Below are positions 35,302-45,381 of a DNA stretch of 64,000 bases, piece after piece (positions within the stretch are counted from its first letter, which is position 1; the number at the start of each line of letters is the position of its first letter). The notes under the pieces were generated by a model. It was given only the letters and a program-made list of their open reading frames with translations, did not search any database and had not been told where the DNA came from. The translations under genes and the position numbers were made by a program. Location: the NCBI RefSeq assembly GCF_001685355.1, contig NZ_CP016438.1, positions 5,332,001 to 5,396,000 on the forward strand, read 5' to 3'. The DNA comes from Streptomyces lincolnensis. Its GTDB lineage: Bacteria; Actinomycetota; Actinomycetes; Streptomycetales; Streptomycetaceae.

Positions 35302-35479
35302 CCCGCCCGCACGAGGGTGCCGCTGCCAGACCTCACCGGCACCCTCGGCGGCACCCGCGTCGTCGTATACGTCCACGTCAGCCCCGGCCCTGATCCGCGG
35401 CCACAACGGCCTCGACCAGACCGGGAAACCTGCCCTCCAGGGCCGTACCACTGGGCCGTCTGCCGCTGACGCCCGAGCC

Positions 35480-36145
35480 TCACAGCAGACCGAGATCCCG
35501 GGCCCGGAGCGCCGCCTGGGTGCGGTCGCGCAGGGCGAGGCGTCTGAGGATGCGGGAGACGTGGTTCTTGACGGTGCCCTCGCTGAGGTACAGCTGCGCG
35601 GCGATCTCCCTGTTGGTGTGGCCGTGTGCCACGAGCCGCAGGATGTCCGTCTCGCGTGGGCTGAGGGAGACGGCGGGAGCCTCGGAGGCTGGTTCGGGAC
35701 GAGGCAGGAAGGCGGTCAGACGGTGGGCGACCGACGAGTCGAGCTGGGTGACGCCCGCGTGCGCCAGGCGGACCGCGTGGGCGAGTTCCTCGGCCGGCAG
35801 GTCCTTGAGGAGATAGCCGTGCGCGCCGGCCCGCATCGCCTGCACGACGTACTCCTCGTCGTCGAACGTCGTCAGCATCACGACCCGGCACTCAGGCGCC
35901 CGCTCACGCAGGACGGCGACCGCCTCGACACCGTCCATCCCGGGCATCCGGACATCCATGAGCACGACGTCCGGCTCCCTTTCCAGCGTCCGCGCCACAG
36001 CGTCCCGGCCGTCCACGGCGGTGCCGACGACCTCGATGCCCGGCCGGATGGACAGCAGGGAGGCGATGCCGTCCCGGATGAGCCGCTGGTCGTCCACCAC
36101 CAGCACCCGCACGGGCGCCGCCCGGTCGGGCTCCTCGTCGTTCAT
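35480..36145 (-). CDS. NarL/LuxR-type response regulator
   Basis: 221 residues from ATG 36145, overlapping the kinase stop (ATGA). Receiver domain with VVDDQ, phosphoacceptor D64 (LMDVRMPG) and K in YLLKDLPAEE; C-terminal LuxR helix-turn-helix LSPRETDILRLVAHGHTNREI. Paired with the kinase upstream. Targets are unknown, but the divergent membrane gene at 37598 is a likely candidate. Confidence 0.93.
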   Translation of the reverse strand: MNDEEPDRAAPVRVLVVDDQRLIRDGIASLLSIRPGIEVVGTAVDGRDAVARTLEREPDVVLMDVRMPGMDGVEAVAVLRERAPECRVVMLTTFDDEEYVVQAMRAGAHGYLLKDLPAEELAHAVRLAHAGVTQLDSSVAHRLTAFLPRPEPASEAPAVSLSPRETDILRLVAHGHTNREIAAQLYLSEGTVKNHVSRILRRLALRDRTQAALRARDLGLL

Positions 36146-37308
36146 GTCACCGCCTGCCCGTCCACCGAGGACTTCGCCGTCGTCCCGCGCGGGACCGTCA
36201 CCGTCACCCGGGTGCCGGCGCCCGGGCTGCTCTCGACGTCGACGCTCCCCGCCACCAGATGGACCCGCTCCCGCATGCCGAGCAGCCCGAACCCGGCGGC
36301 GGCCGCCTCCGGTGCGAAGCCGCGACCGTCGTCCGTCACCTCCAGCCGCGCGGCGCTCCCGGCCAACCGAACCACCACGGTCACCCGCGAGGCCCGCGCA
36401 TGGCGGCACGCGTTGGTCACGGCCTCCTGCGCGGCCCGGTGCAGCGCGGTCGACTCGGCCACGCCGTAACCCTCCTCGTCGCCGCTCACCTCGACAGTGA
36501 CCCGCGGCCCTGCCGCACCGTCCTGCGCCAGCGCGGCGAGCGCCGCCGACAGCGCGGGGCGCGTCGCCTCGTCCCGCAGGGCGCGCACCGACTGCCGTAC
36601 GTCGCCCAGCGCGAGCCGCACCGATCGCCGCGCCTCCTCCAGTGCCCGCCGGGCCGCGTCGGGATCCAGGCTCTGGAACTCCGAGGCCATCTCCAACTGC
36701 ACGGACATCGCGGTGAGATGGTGTCCGAGGCTGTCATGGATGTCCCGCGCCAGCCGGTTGCGCTCGGTGGCGGCGGACAGTTCGGCGACCCGCGCGGCAT
36801 ACGCCTCCAGATCGAGCCGCGCACGCTGCTCCCCGGCGGCCACCGCCGCCATCGAGATCGCCAGCACCAGCCCGACGAAGAGCATCAACAGGTCGGCCAC
36901 ATACTCCTGTTCGCGGTACCAGCCGGGCGCGGTCACCAGGTACGTGGTCAGCAACCCGGCCAGACACAGCGCGGCCAGCGCCAGGGCGGTCGTACGGCCG
37001 AAAGCGAAGTAGGCGGTGAACGGCACCAGTACGACCAGCACTTGAGACAGCCCCGAGGCGTCCAGCACCACCACCGCTCCGATCAGGGTGCAACGGGCCA
37101 GCAGCAGTGCTGCCCGGGCATCGGGCCGACGGCGCCCGAGCGCCTCCAGGACGAACAGCGCACCGATCACGGCGACGAAGCCGGCCGTCCGCCAGGCCGC
37201 CGGCCCGGGGCCGTCGCCCAGCCCGGCCGCCGCGGAGTACAGACCACCCACCAGTACGACGCCGTACAGCAGCGGCGACACCCACGGCACGGGCACATAC
37301 GCCACCAT
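36142..37308 (-). CDS. NarL-type sensor histidine kinase (HisKA_3)
   Basis: 388 residues from ATG 37308 with GAGGGGG 5 bases upstream; a longer frame to 37374 is possible. Five or six N-terminal membrane helices, a short coiled linker, then the dimerisation domain with phosphorylated His in ERNRLARDIHDSLGHHLTAM, and an HATPase domain (EAVTNACRHA, DDGRGF). No large extracytoplasmic sensor, so it likely reads a membrane signal. Confidence 0.92.
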   Translation of the reverse strand: MVAYVPVPWVSPLLYGVVLVGGLYSAAAGLGDGPGPAAWRTAGFVAVIGALFVLEALGRRRPDARAALLLARCTLIGAVVVLDASGLSQVLVVLVPFTAYFAFGRTTALALAALCLAGLLTTYLVTAPGWYREQEYVADLLMLFVGLVLAISMAAVAAGEQRARLDLEAYAARVAELSAATERNRLARDIHDSLGHHLTAMSVQLEMASEFQSLDPDAARRALEEARRSVRLALGDVRQSVRALRDEATRPALSAALAALAQDGAAGPRVTVEVSGDEEGYGVAESTALHRAAQEAVTNACRHARASRVTVVVRLAGSAARLEVTDDGRGFAPEAAAAGFGLLGMRERVHLVAGSVDVESSPGAGTRVTVTVPRGTTAKSSVDGQAVT

Positions 37309-37597
37309 GCGCACCCCCTCACCCGTCACCGCAAGGCTAGGCCGACCACGACCGCCAGGGGACACCGCGAGCACATCCCGCCCGGATCGAGCGCGACGAC
37401 ACGTGCCGAACGGCTCGGCGCCGCCCGTAGGCCGTGACTTTCGGCCGCCGACACACGACGTCTTTCACCTCCCGACGCCGACCGTCCGCCTCCTACGGTT
37501 ACGACCCGGACCCGCTGCCCGAGCGGACACTCACCGTCCGAACCGGCAGCCAACCGTCCGGTCAACCACCCACCGTCCGAGCAAGGGGAGCATCACC

Positions 37598-38221
37598 ATG
37601 CCCTCATCGACCTCTGCGACCTCTTTGAACTCATCGACGTTTCGCGCCGGCGCCCTGTGCGGCGTGCTGGCCGGCCTGCTGATCGCCCTGCCCGGCTTGG
37701 TCGAGGCGTTCACCGGAGAGACCTCGGCGACCAGCGTCCCGCTCGCCTTCGCCCCCGCCTTCGCCCTGCCACTGCTCACCGCACTGCACCGGCGCCAGGG
37801 CCCGGCCACCGGGCGCCTCGGCACGAGCGCCGTCACCCTGAACCTCATCGGCCTCGGCCTGTTCGGCGGCGCCGCGTTCGCGTCGAACCTGGTGCTCTTC
37901 TACTTGGACGACGCCATCATCGAAGAGACCCTGACCGGCCCCACCGTCCCCGCGCTCCTCGCTTCCGCAGCCGTCTTCGCCGTGGGCTGCGCCCTGTTCG
38001 GGGCGTCCATGATCCGCGCCCGGGTCTTCCCGCGGATCCCGTCCTGGGGGTACGCCGTGGTCCTGCCCCTCTTGGCGTTCCTCACCGCGTTCCCCGAATC
38101 CCTCCTCACCAGCACGCTGCACATCCTGGTCGGCGCCATCCTGATCTGGCTCTCCGCCGCCTTGTGGCGCACGGTCCCGGAGACGGAGCCGACCACGGTG
38201 TCGAACCGGATAGCGGTCTGA
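37598..38221 (+). CDS. Multi-pass membrane protein of unknown function
   Basis: 207 residues with six hydrophobic segments of about 20 residues each and short connecting loops. AAGGGGAG lies 9 bases before the ATG. No signature motif is recognised. It is divergent from the kinase/regulator pair at 35480-37308, with a 289-base promoter region between, suggesting that it is their target. Confidence 0.75.
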   Translation: MPSSTSATSLNSSTFRAGALCGVLAGLLIALPGLVEAFTGETSATSVPLAFAPAFALPLLTALHRRQGPATGRLGTSAVTLNLIGLGLFGGAAFASNLVLFYLDDAIIEETLTGPTVPALLASAAVFAVGCALFGASMIRARVFPRIPSWGYAVVLPLLAFLTAFPESLLTSTLHILVGAILIWLSAALWRTVPETEPTTVSNRIAV

Positions 38222-38224
38222 GGA

Positions 38225-38641
38225 TCAGCCCCCCGCCAGTACGACGCACACCACCGCCAGCGGCAGCTCCGCGCCGAGTGCCATCGCCACCGCCGAGACC
38301 CGGTCCACGCCTGGTGCCGCCGTCATGGTGTCGAACCAGGCGTCGACCACCAGCAGTGTGGCGGCGGTGGCCGTGAGCGGGTGCAGGCGGTGACCTCGTA
38401 CGGCCAGCAGTCCCGTGGCGATCAAGGCCACCGCCTCCGCGGCGTCCAGGCCGATCCAGGCCGTGCGCCAGTTCGAGGCAACGGCCGCTGCGGGCAGGGT
38501 GCCGGCCAGCACGACCAGCCAGGGCAGCAGGGCCAGTCCGCAGGCGACCAGGACGTGCTCCATCCGGTACCAGCGGCGCACCCGCCGTAGGGCCGACCGG
38601 CGCTCGACACCATGGGGTTGACGAGTGATCAGCGCACTCAT
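38225..38641 (-). CDS. Small membrane protein of unknown function
   Basis: 138 residues from ATG 38641 (GAGGAG 10 bases upstream); ATG 38677 would add 12 residues but has a site only 2 bases away. Four hydrophobic segments follow a basic N-terminus (HGVERRSALRRVRRWYR). The repeated small-residue helices and central VVDAWFDTM resemble small Streptomyces membrane proteins of no assigned function. Convergent with 37598 and divergent from the kinase at 38828. Confidence 0.65.
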   Translation of the reverse strand: MSALITRQPHGVERRSALRRVRRWYRMEHVLVACGLALLPWLVVLAGTLPAAAVASNWRTAWIGLDAAEAVALIATGLLAVRGHRLHPLTATAATLLVVDAWFDTMTAAPGVDRVSAVAMALGAELPLAVVCVVLAGG

Positions 38642-38827
38642 CTTCCCGGGCTCCTCGTGTTCGGGGTTCTCCTTCATGGCCTCCAGCCTCGACCGCGCGG
38701 CGATCACAGTCAGTAACGCAGATGTCCGTTCCGGGGTGGCACCACCTACACCCCCAAGCCGGACGCTTACGTCATGGACCGCCCCTGACCTCGGCACTTA
38801 CCGTTCCCTCATACACATAACCGCCGC

Positions 38828-40051
38828 TTGCGGCGCGTGATCCAGTGGCCGTTCCAGGGTGCCGGACGCCCGGTCGCGTTCCTCGTCACCGGGGTTCTGA
38901 TCCAGCTCGCTGTCCTGGTCGTCATGGCTCTGCCATGGATCTTCTTCGTCCCGCGGACGCTGGCGGCGACCCTCCTCGCGGTTCTCGTCCCGCTCGCGGC
39001 CGTCCTGCTGGCCGGGCCGTCGCTGACCGAGGCCCAGCACGCCCGCTTCCGCACCCGTCTCGGTGTGGACATCCCCTCGCCCTACGGCGGGCCGCGTCCC
39101 CCGCTGCCCGAGTGGCTGCGTTCCCCGGCGGGCCGGCGGCAGCTCGGTTACCACCTGCTGGTCGGGCCGCTCCTGGCCCTCGGAGCGGTCTTCGTCCTTC
39201 TGATGTGGGCCACGTCCGCCGTGGCCGCCTCGGTCTACGTATGGATCTGGCTCGTTCCGCCCGAGCGGCGCCTCGGCCAGGCCGGCTACACCCTCTCGGC
39301 GGCATACGCCACCGCCGCCGGAATCGCCCTGCTCTACGCGGCATCCTGGCTGTCCGGAGCCCTCACCCGGCTCGACACCCGCACCGCCGCGGCCCGGCTC
39401 GGACCCAGCCGCGAGGAGCAGCTGGCGCGCAGGGTGGAGGACCTGGCCGAGAGCCGGGCGGGCCTGGTGGACGCGGTCGACGCCGAACGGCGGCGTATCG
39501 AACGCGATCTGCACGACGGCGCCCAACAGCGGCTGGTCTCCTTGGCGGTCAACCTCGGACTGGCCAAGGCGACGCTCGGTGACCTGACCGAGGACGCCCG
39601 CCGCGTGATCGACGAGGCGCACCGGGAGGCGAAGGAGGCGATAGAGGGGCTGAACGACCTGGTGCGCGGGCTGCACCCGGCCGTTCTGGAGGATCGCGGC
39701 CTCGACGCCGCGCTCTCGGGTATCGCGGCTCGGGCGCCCATTCCAGTGGGGGTGACGGTCAACCTGCCGTCGAGGCCATCGCCCGCGGTCGAGGCCGTCG
39801 CGTACTTCATGGTCTCCGAGGCGCTGACGAACGTGGTGAAGCATGCCGAGGCTTCCCGGGCCGAGGTCACGGTGGAGTGCCTCGACGCGACCCTGGTTCT
39901 CGTCGTCAGCGACGACGGCGTGGGCGGCGCCGAACCCGCCGGCGGTACCGGGCTGGCCAAGCGGGTCGCGTCGGTCGATGGCAGGCTGTCGGTCGACAGC
40001 CCCGTCGGAGGACCGACCGTCATGACCGTGGAGTTGCCGTGCGCGCCGTGA
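38828..40051 (+). CDS. NarL-type sensor histidine kinase with large membrane region
   Basis: About 407 residues. The start is uncertain: a TTG at 38828 or GTG at 38837, neither with a clear ribosome-binding site, so a leaderless mRNA is possible. Four N-terminal membrane helices and a conserved Streptomyces sensor domain precede the HisKA_3 segment ERRRIERDLHDGAQQRLVSL, with phosphorylated His in LHDGAQQR, then HATPase motifs (EALTNVVKHA, DDGVGGA). Overlaps the regulator that follows. Confidence 0.9.
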   Translation: MRRVIQWPFQGAGRPVAFLVTGVLIQLAVLVVMALPWIFFVPRTLAATLLAVLVPLAAVLLAGPSLTEAQHARFRTRLGVDIPSPYGGPRPPLPEWLRSPAGRRQLGYHLLVGPLLALGAVFVLLMWATSAVAASVYVWIWLVPPERRLGQAGYTLSAAYATAAGIALLYAASWLSGALTRLDTRTAAARLGPSREEQLARRVEDLAESRAGLVDAVDAERRRIERDLHDGAQQRLVSLAVNLGLAKATLGDLTEDARRVIDEAHREAKEAIEGLNDLVRGLHPAVLEDRGLDAALSGIAARAPIPVGVTVNLPSRPSPAVEAVAYFMVSEALTNVVKHAEASRAEVTVECLDATLVLVVSDDGVGGAEPAGGTGLAKRVASVDGRLSVDSPVGGPTVMTVELPCAP

Positions 40052-40679
40052 TCGCCGAGGATTCCGTCCTGCTGCGGATCGGCGTGGCCAAGGTCCTGGA
40101 GGTGGCCGGATTCGAGGTGGTCGCCGAAGTCGGCGACGCCGAGGCGTTGTTGGCGGCGGTGGAGGAACACCGGCCGGACATCGCGGTCGTGGACGTCCGG
40201 ATGCCTCCCGGCTTCACGGACGAGGGGGTACGAGCCGCGCTGGTCATCAGACAGCAGTGGCCCGGTACTGCCGTACTGCTGCTCTCCCAGTACGTGGAGG
40301 AGCGCTACGCGGCCGATCTCCTGTCCGCCCACACGTCGGGGATCGGCTACCTCCTCAAACAACGGGTCGCGGACGTCGAGGAGTTCGCCGACACCCTGCG
40401 GCGCGTGGCCGAAGGCGGCACCGCGCTGGACCCGCAGGTCGTCTCCCAGCTGCTGGTACGCCGCCACAGCGACCCGCTGGACCGTCTCACCCCACGAGAA
40501 CGCGAGGTCCTGGAGCTGATGGCGGGCGGTCCAACGCCGGAATAGCCACGCAGCTCGTGGTCAGTGAGAGCGCAGTGGCCAAGCACATCAACAGCATCCT
40601 CGCCAAACTGGACCTGCCGAAGGCCGACGCGGACCACCGCCGGGTGCTTGCCGTCCTGCACTTCCTCGGCGTGACCTGA
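40039..40679 (+). pseudogene. NarL-type response regulator broken by a frameshift in the DNA-binding domain
   Basis: From GTG 40039, overlapping the kinase gene. The receiver is intact: AEDSVLLR, phosphoacceptor in VVDVRMPPGF and K in YLLKQRV. The helix-turn-helix begins normally (LTPREREVLELMAGG) but then reads TPE and stops at 40545. Family-typical sequence (RSNAGIATQLVVSESAVAKH, then INSILAKLDL) continues in another frame to 40679. One base appears lost near 40523-40532. Either a real disabling mutation, which would orphan the kinase, or a sequencing error at a G/C run. Confidence 0.85.
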
Positions 40680-40850
40680 CGCGTCCGGGCACTCCCCGAC
40701 GACCGCGGACAAGCGGCGGCTGACCGCTACGGCCTGGTTGCCCACCACGGCCTGGCTGTTCTCCACGACAGTGCCGACCACCGCGCCGTCGCCCGTCATG
40801 CGTCCGACCCGAGCGAGCACAACGTCCACGACATCGCTACGTTTCGGTTC

Positions 40851-41531
40851 ATGGGGGAGACGACGTGGAACGGCGTCCGTGAGCGGGTGAAGACTCTGGC
40901 TCGTGCCGACAAGGCGCAGCAGGTCTTCGGCGCGTGGGGCAAGTACGGAGGCACAGGGCACCGCTTCCACCTTGCGGATCCGCTGTCGGAGGCTGAGGTG
41001 TCCGGGGCGGAAGCGCAGTGGGGCATCTCGCTCCCTGCGGACTACCGGGCCTTCCTCCTCGAAGTCGGTGCCGGCGGTGCCGGTCCGGGGTATGGACTCA
41101 CCACCCTGAGCCGTTCAGACGCCGGGTGGCTGTGGAGTGACCCCGGCGGCGGCACGGTCCACGAGCGGTTGCGCGTCCCTTTTCCGGGTGGCGAGGAGAG
41201 CGTGCGTGCTCAGGCCGAACATGAGCGCAAGGAACCCGTTGAGTCCGACTTCGAAGACGAAGCGGCGTTCGATGTGGCGTATCGGGCCTGGTTGAAGGAT
41301 GACGAGAGGCTGTCCGACTGGTTCTTGTCCGGCGCTGTATGCCTCAGTCACGAAGGATGCGGCTACTTCCACTGGCTGGTCGTCTCTGGTCCGCAATGTG
41401 GGCAGGTATGGCTTGACGAGCGTCCGGGGGACGGAAGGCTCAGTCCCCTCGGCCAGTTCGGATTCGCTGATTGGTACCTCGACTGGGTCGAGAAGACCGA
41501 GGCTGTCGTGCGCACTGCTCACGCTGGGTGA
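40851..41531 (+). CDS. SMI1/KNR4 (SUKH)-family protein, likely immunity protein
   Basis: 226 residues. The SUKH-type core is visible: LSEAEVSGAEAQWGISLPADYRAFLLEVG, then GAGPGYGLTTL, and a late FADWYLDWVEK. Members in bacteria often neutralise polymorphic or contact-dependent toxins. No toxin gene is adjacent, so it may be an orphan immunity gene. Its 3' end runs into a decayed vapB/vapC junction at 41530-41633. Confidence 0.85.
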   Translation: MGETTWNGVRERVKTLARADKAQQVFGAWGKYGGTGHRFHLADPLSEAEVSGAEAQWGISLPADYRAFLLEVGAGGAGPGYGLTTLSRSDAGWLWSDPGGGTVHERLRVPFPGGEESVRAQAEHERKEPVESDFEDEAAFDVAYRAWLKDDERLSDWFLSGAVCLSHEGCGYFHWLVVSGPQCGQVWLDERPGDGRLSPLGQFGFADWYLDWVEKTEAVVRTAHAG

Positions 41532-41633
41532 ACTGCGCGGCGCTCACCGGGGGTGGTTCCCCTTGTCCTGGAAGAGCTCCAGGACGAAGGCGCTTGATGT
41601 CACGGGTCTTGGGGCCACGTCCGCGATCAGCTG
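41530..41633 (-). pseudogene. vapB/vapC junction relic with internal deletion
   Basis: On the minus strand the segment reads a VapB start region (QLIADVA), then jumps to a VapB C-terminus (AFVLELFQDKGNHPR and stop), followed by the first codons of vapC (VSAAQF). All align with the intact pair at 8056-8690 (QLVADVA, AFNLDLFEDKGNYRR, VNAAQF), but roughly 120 bases of vapB and nearly all of vapC are missing. Confidence 0.75.
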
Positions 41634-41789
41634 CGGGAACGCTCCGGGGCTGTACGAGTCGGATCGCACCGCTGCGGATCGACAACCCTCTCAGCAATGT
41701 CGGTACCGCCCCTATAGTGAGCTGATCGTCTTCTGTGGCGGATGCGCCGGGGGCGGTTCTCAGGGGAAACAGCCAAGGGGGGACAACTT

Positions 41790-44357
41790 ATGTCCGTTTT
41801 CCGTGTGGGGCGGATTCGAAGACGTGCTGCGGCGGGGCTGTGCGGAGCGGCACTGATCGCCTCGACGCTGCTCATGCCCGTGGCGGCGGCGTCTGACGGT
41901 GAACCGGCCACGACGGGGACGGTTTCGCCGGCGGAGGACACGGCATACCATCCCGGGCGGAGCGCCGAGTTGGGGGACCAGGGGCGCGTCGAGCTCGTCG
42001 ACGGACGGGACATCCGGGTGACGGCGGACGCGGCAGGTGCCGCCGACCCGACACGCTACTCCGTCGCGTCGTTGGACGGCACGGTGTCCGTGCGGCCGAC
42101 CGGGAAGTCCGCGGCGGACCGCCCGACCGCTGAGCTCCGGTCGACGGCGCGCACCGAAGACGCTCGGGGCGTTCCCGCGACGACGTACGCAGCGGCGTCG
42201 ACGTATGCGGTCAAGCTGAGCATCACGAACGCCGATGTCCGATCCAAGTTGTTCTACGTCTGGGACCGCAAGACCTGGGCGTGGTACGCCGTCGACAGCG
42301 ACACCGCGGGCGCCTCGTCGACCGTGAAGCTGCCGCCGGGTGACTATTTCTCGGTCGCGCTGCACAACGACTGGCTGGAGCCGAGCTACCTGCTCACCCG
42401 TACCTTCTCGGTCGGTTCGGCCGCCAAGACGGTCACCTTCGACCAGCGCGCGGCAAAGGAGACCGCCATCCGCACCGACGACACCACCGCCACCCGGGAC
42501 GCGTCCGCCGTGTGGATCAGTGTTCCGGGCGGCGACCTGGCGGGCTTCGCCGGTTCGGGGGCCGACAAGGTGTACGTCACTCCCTTCTCGGTCAGTGGCG
42601 TCTCGCTGCGCGTGCACGAGGTGCTCGCCAAGAAGGGCGCCTCGGCAAGCGTGCCGAGTCCCTACCGCTACGACCTCACGCACAGCTTCAAGACCACGGT
42701 GCCCGCCTCGCCCATCGCGACAGTCCGTGCCTCGACCCTGGCGAAGACCGTCACGAAGGTGGGCGCCCCGGGCACCCGGACCACGGCCTATCTGCAGAGC
42801 GTCCCGTCCTTCGGCGAGTTGACGGGCGTGTTCATCGGCTCTTCGGTGCCCGTCGCCGGCTCGGTCACCGAGTACGCCACCGCGGGCGTCACCTACGGTC
42901 GGCTGCTGTCCTACGGCACCGGCGAGCTGAGCCTGAACCTCCCGGACCGGACACTGGCCTCTGGAACCAGCGCGGGCGAGACCCTGGGTGCGGCTCCGCT
43001 TCAGCCGGTTCGCTCGGAGTGGGGTGGTTCGCAGCGGGACTTCGGGAAGATCCGGTTGTCCGAGCTGAATGCTTTCGGCGACTCGGCCGGGCACACAGCA
43101 ATCGACGGCCGTGCGACGTACTCGTACAAGCTGACCTCCGCCGACGGCACCACCTACGCCCAGGCCGACGGCCTCGATGCGTACCACTCGCTGACGTCGT
43201 CCAGCCTGCCGTCGCTGCAGGCGACGTACACCCTCGACCAGACCGTCCACCGCCGGGTCCCGTACTCCCGGCTGTCCACGGACGTACACAACGAGTGGAC
43301 GTTCCGCTCGGGCTACGCGGAGGGCCGGGAACTCCCGCTCATCGACGCCAGGTTGAGCGTTCCGGGGCTAGACGGGTACGGCCGCGCGGCCGCCGGTCCG
43401 GTCCAGGTGCAGGCGAGCGCGGCCACGCGTAACTCGGACGCGACGACGGCCAACACCCGGATCACCGGGCTCGCTTACTCCACGGACAGCGGCGCCACCT
43501 GGACGGACCTGGATGTCGCGCCGGACGGTTCGGCGACGCTCGGCGTTCCCGCCAGCGCCTCCTTCGTCTCGCTGCGCGTCACGGCCGCCGACGACCAGGG
43601 CGGCATCCTCCGCCGCACCATCGTGCGGGCATTCGCGGGCCCGGCGCCCCAGGGCGACGAGAGGGTGGGCGCGACGCGCATCTCGAACGTCGTGGTCAAT
43701 GGGGGCAAGCGGGTGGAGCTGACCGACGCGCCGCTGCAGGAGTTCAAGGCGAAGTTCACCGCCACCGACCCCTCGGGGACAGTGAGCGGAGACATGTACC
43801 TCTACAAGGGTTCGTACGACACCCCCGATGCCGTCCTCCACGGCACTTGGCCGGCGGCCTGCGCCAAGGTCAACGCGACCACCTCCACCTGCGAGGCGCA
43901 CTTCGCCTATATCCAGCCGCGCTGGACCCTGGGCCGCAATTCTCTGGCCGGCACCTGGAAGTTGGCTGCCTGGGCCGAGTCCGCGGACGGCACGAGCCAC
44001 GCCGACCTGCACGCTGCCAAGTCGGTCTCCGTCGTGCGGGACGCGACGCTGACGGCCAACGCGGCTCCCGAACCGGTGGCCAAGGGCAAGACCCTCACCA
44101 TCACCGGCAAGCTCTCCCGCGTGGACTGGGAGACGCGCGGCGGCTACCACGGCTACGCCGGCCAGGCGGTGAAGCTGCAGTTCCGTAAGAAGGGGACGTC
44201 CACGTACACGACCGTGAAGACGGTCACGACGAGCAGCACAGGAAACCTGAAGACCACGGCGAAGGCGTCGACGGACGGCTACTGGCGGTACGCCTTCATC
44301 GGCACGTCGACCACCGCACCCGCCACCGCCGCGGGTGACTACGTCGACGTCCGCTGA
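41790..44357 (+). CDS. Large secreted protein of unknown function
   Basis: 855 residues from ATG 41790 with AAGGGGGGA upstream. Signal peptide [20 protein letters not shown], then a hydrophobic core ending near MPVAAAS. The mature protein is beta-rich with many Thr/Ser/Asp residues. The C-terminal 90 residues ([19 protein letters not shown] to YTTVKTVTT) resemble an Ig-like surface domain. Residues 80-700 show no catalytic motif I recognise; an early [20 protein letters not shown] may mark a carbohydrate- or protein-binding fold. Ends before a strong hairpin. Confidence 0.8.
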   Translation: MSVFRVGRIRRRAAAGLCGAALIASTLLMPVAAASDGEPATTGTVSPAEDTAYHPGRSAELGDQGRVELVDGRDIRVTADAAGAADPTRYSVASLDGTVSVRPTGKSAADRPTAELRSTARTEDARGVPATTYAAASTYAVKLSITNADVRSKLFYVWDRKTWAWYAVDSDTAGASSTVKLPPGDYFSVALHNDWLEPSYLLTRTFSVGSAAKTVTFDQRAAKETAIRTDDTTATRDASAVWISVPGGDLAGFAGSGADKVYVTPFSVSGVSLRVHEVLAKKGASASVPSPYRYDLTHSFKTTVPASPIATVRASTLAKTVTKVGAPGTRTTAYLQSVPSFGELTGVFIGSSVPVAGSVTEYATAGVTYGRLLSYGTGELSLNLPDRTLASGTSAGETLGAAPLQPVRSEWGGSQRDFGKIRLSELNAFGDSAGHTAIDGRATYSYKLTSADGTTYAQADGLDAYHSLTSSSLPSLQATYTLDQTVHRRVPYSRLSTDVHNEWTFRSGYAEGRELPLIDARLSVPGLDGYGRAAAGPVQVQASAATRNSDATTANTRITGLAYSTDSGATWTDLDVAPDGSATLGVPASASFVSLRVTAADDQGGILRRTIVRAFAGPAPQGDERVGATRISNVVVNGGKRVELTDAPLQEFKAKFTATDPSGTVSGDMYLYKGSYDTPDAVLHGTWPAACAKVNATTSTCEAHFAYIQPRWTLGRNSLAGTWKLAAWAESADGTSHADLHAAKSVSVVRDATLTANAAPEPVAKGKTLTITGKLSRVDWETRGGYHGYAGQAVKLQFRKKGTSTYTTVKTVTTSSTGNLKTTAKASTDGYWRYAFIGTSTTAPATAAGDYVDVR

Positions 44358-44370
44358 CCTCACCGACCCC

Positions 44371-44403
44371 GCCGGGTTCCCACTCCACGAGTCGGAACCC
44401 GGC
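44371..44403 (+). terminator. Hairpin terminator after the secreted-protein gene
   Basis: GCCGGGTTCC (44371-44380) and GGAACCCGGC (44394-44403) are perfect 10-base arms with a 13-base loop, 13 bases after the stop at 44357. Confidence 0.75.
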
Positions 44404-44493
44404 GACAGCCCTCACTTGAGTGGTGACGCCCACCGACAGACACTGATCACCTTGTGCCGACGTAGCTGCTGGCGGCCTTGGCGGAAGCTGCAC

Positions 44494-44950
44494 TCAGACG
44501 TGGACTCGCGAATGGTTGGTGACGTATTCGAAGGAGTCGCGGGCGTGGCGCCGTCCAAGCTCTTCCAACTCGATGTGGCTCCAGCGGTCGGCAGCGGCCT
44601 GTACGTCGACCAGATCCCTGGTCAGTCCGCGGTCGGCCAGTGCGCGAACCTTGGTGCCGACGACATCTTCGAGGGACAGCACCAGCCCGTGCTCGGTGTG
44701 CACAGGGGGCCGCCAAAGTGTCTCCTTGAGGACGTCGGCCTCGCACTCCTCACCGCTGGCGGGATCGGTGACGATGAGCCGCGCCGACAGCGGATCTGTC
44801 TCCAGAGCTCTCACGCGCCATCCACGCTCTTCCAGGCCGGTGCGCATGGCAGTGGCGATCCTCCATGCGCTCCGGGTTCTCGGTTGCGACATCGAGATCC
44901 TGACTGAGCCCGTTCACCTACAGGCGACGGTGCAGTTCCGTGAGGTTCAC
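44494..44950 (-). pseudogene. Decayed nucleotidyltransferase (AbiEii-like) gene
   Basis: On the minus strand, GTG 44950 overlaps the upstream stop (GTGA) and reads VNLTELHRRL, then an in-frame TAG (44918-44920), then VNGLSQDLDVATEN. A frame change follows before AWRIATAMRTGLEERGWRV and the conserved LSLEDVVGTKVRALADRGLTR stretch. The C-terminus is cut short after RRHARDSFE. In intact relatives these pieces form one protein annotated as an AbiEii-like nucleotidyltransferase. Two lesions plus truncation make it inactive. Confidence 0.75.
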
Positions 44951-45381
44951 GCAGCGGCCTGGGCTTCGTGAGCCAGCTCGGCGAAGGAGGTCTCCCACAC
45001 CTCCCGGACATCACGGCTGACCAGTGTGCGCAATGTGGGCCATAGGCTGACCAGAAGGTTGCGATTGAGGAACCGGACCAGATCGTCTTGCAGTCCCTCG
45101 GCCAGGACGATCCGGGAGTAGCTCATCCGCAGCCGCGGCTGATCGAGATCGAACGTGGCCAGCCCCGACCACGCCAGATGCAGCGGCAAGGTCACTGCGC
45201 CGTACTGAGGGCCGACGAGCCCGGAGAGCGCGGCAGGCGCACGCCGAGCGAAGTTGACACGGCGAAGATCAGAGAGGCCGGGCCGTGTTGCCGTACGTCG
45301 ATTATCCAGGAAGAGCCTGCGGTGAGGATCTTGAGCCGCAGACTGGCGCAAGCCCTTCTCAGGTAGCCCATTAACAAGCAA
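44947..45381 (-). pseudogene. Upstream partner of the AbiEii-like gene, probably N-terminally damaged
   Basis: About 100 C-terminal residues look like genuine protein (PLHLAWSGLATFDLDQPRLR, LVRFLNRNLLVSLWPTL, FAELAHEAQAAA). The first 40 residues from a TTG at 45381 are low-quality and lack a plausible start or domain. It is coupled to the decayed nucleotidyltransferase, as partner genes in such two-gene operons are. Whether any product is made is doubtful. Confidence 0.5.

Noticed and set aside
40680..40850. Gap after the frameshifted regulator examined for a small gene.
   Set aside because: No start with a ribosome-binding site and no protein-like translation.
41760..43289. Open frame of about 500 codons opposite the secreted-protein gene.
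   Set aside because: No start site or motif; the plus frame has signal peptide, ribosome-binding site and terminator.
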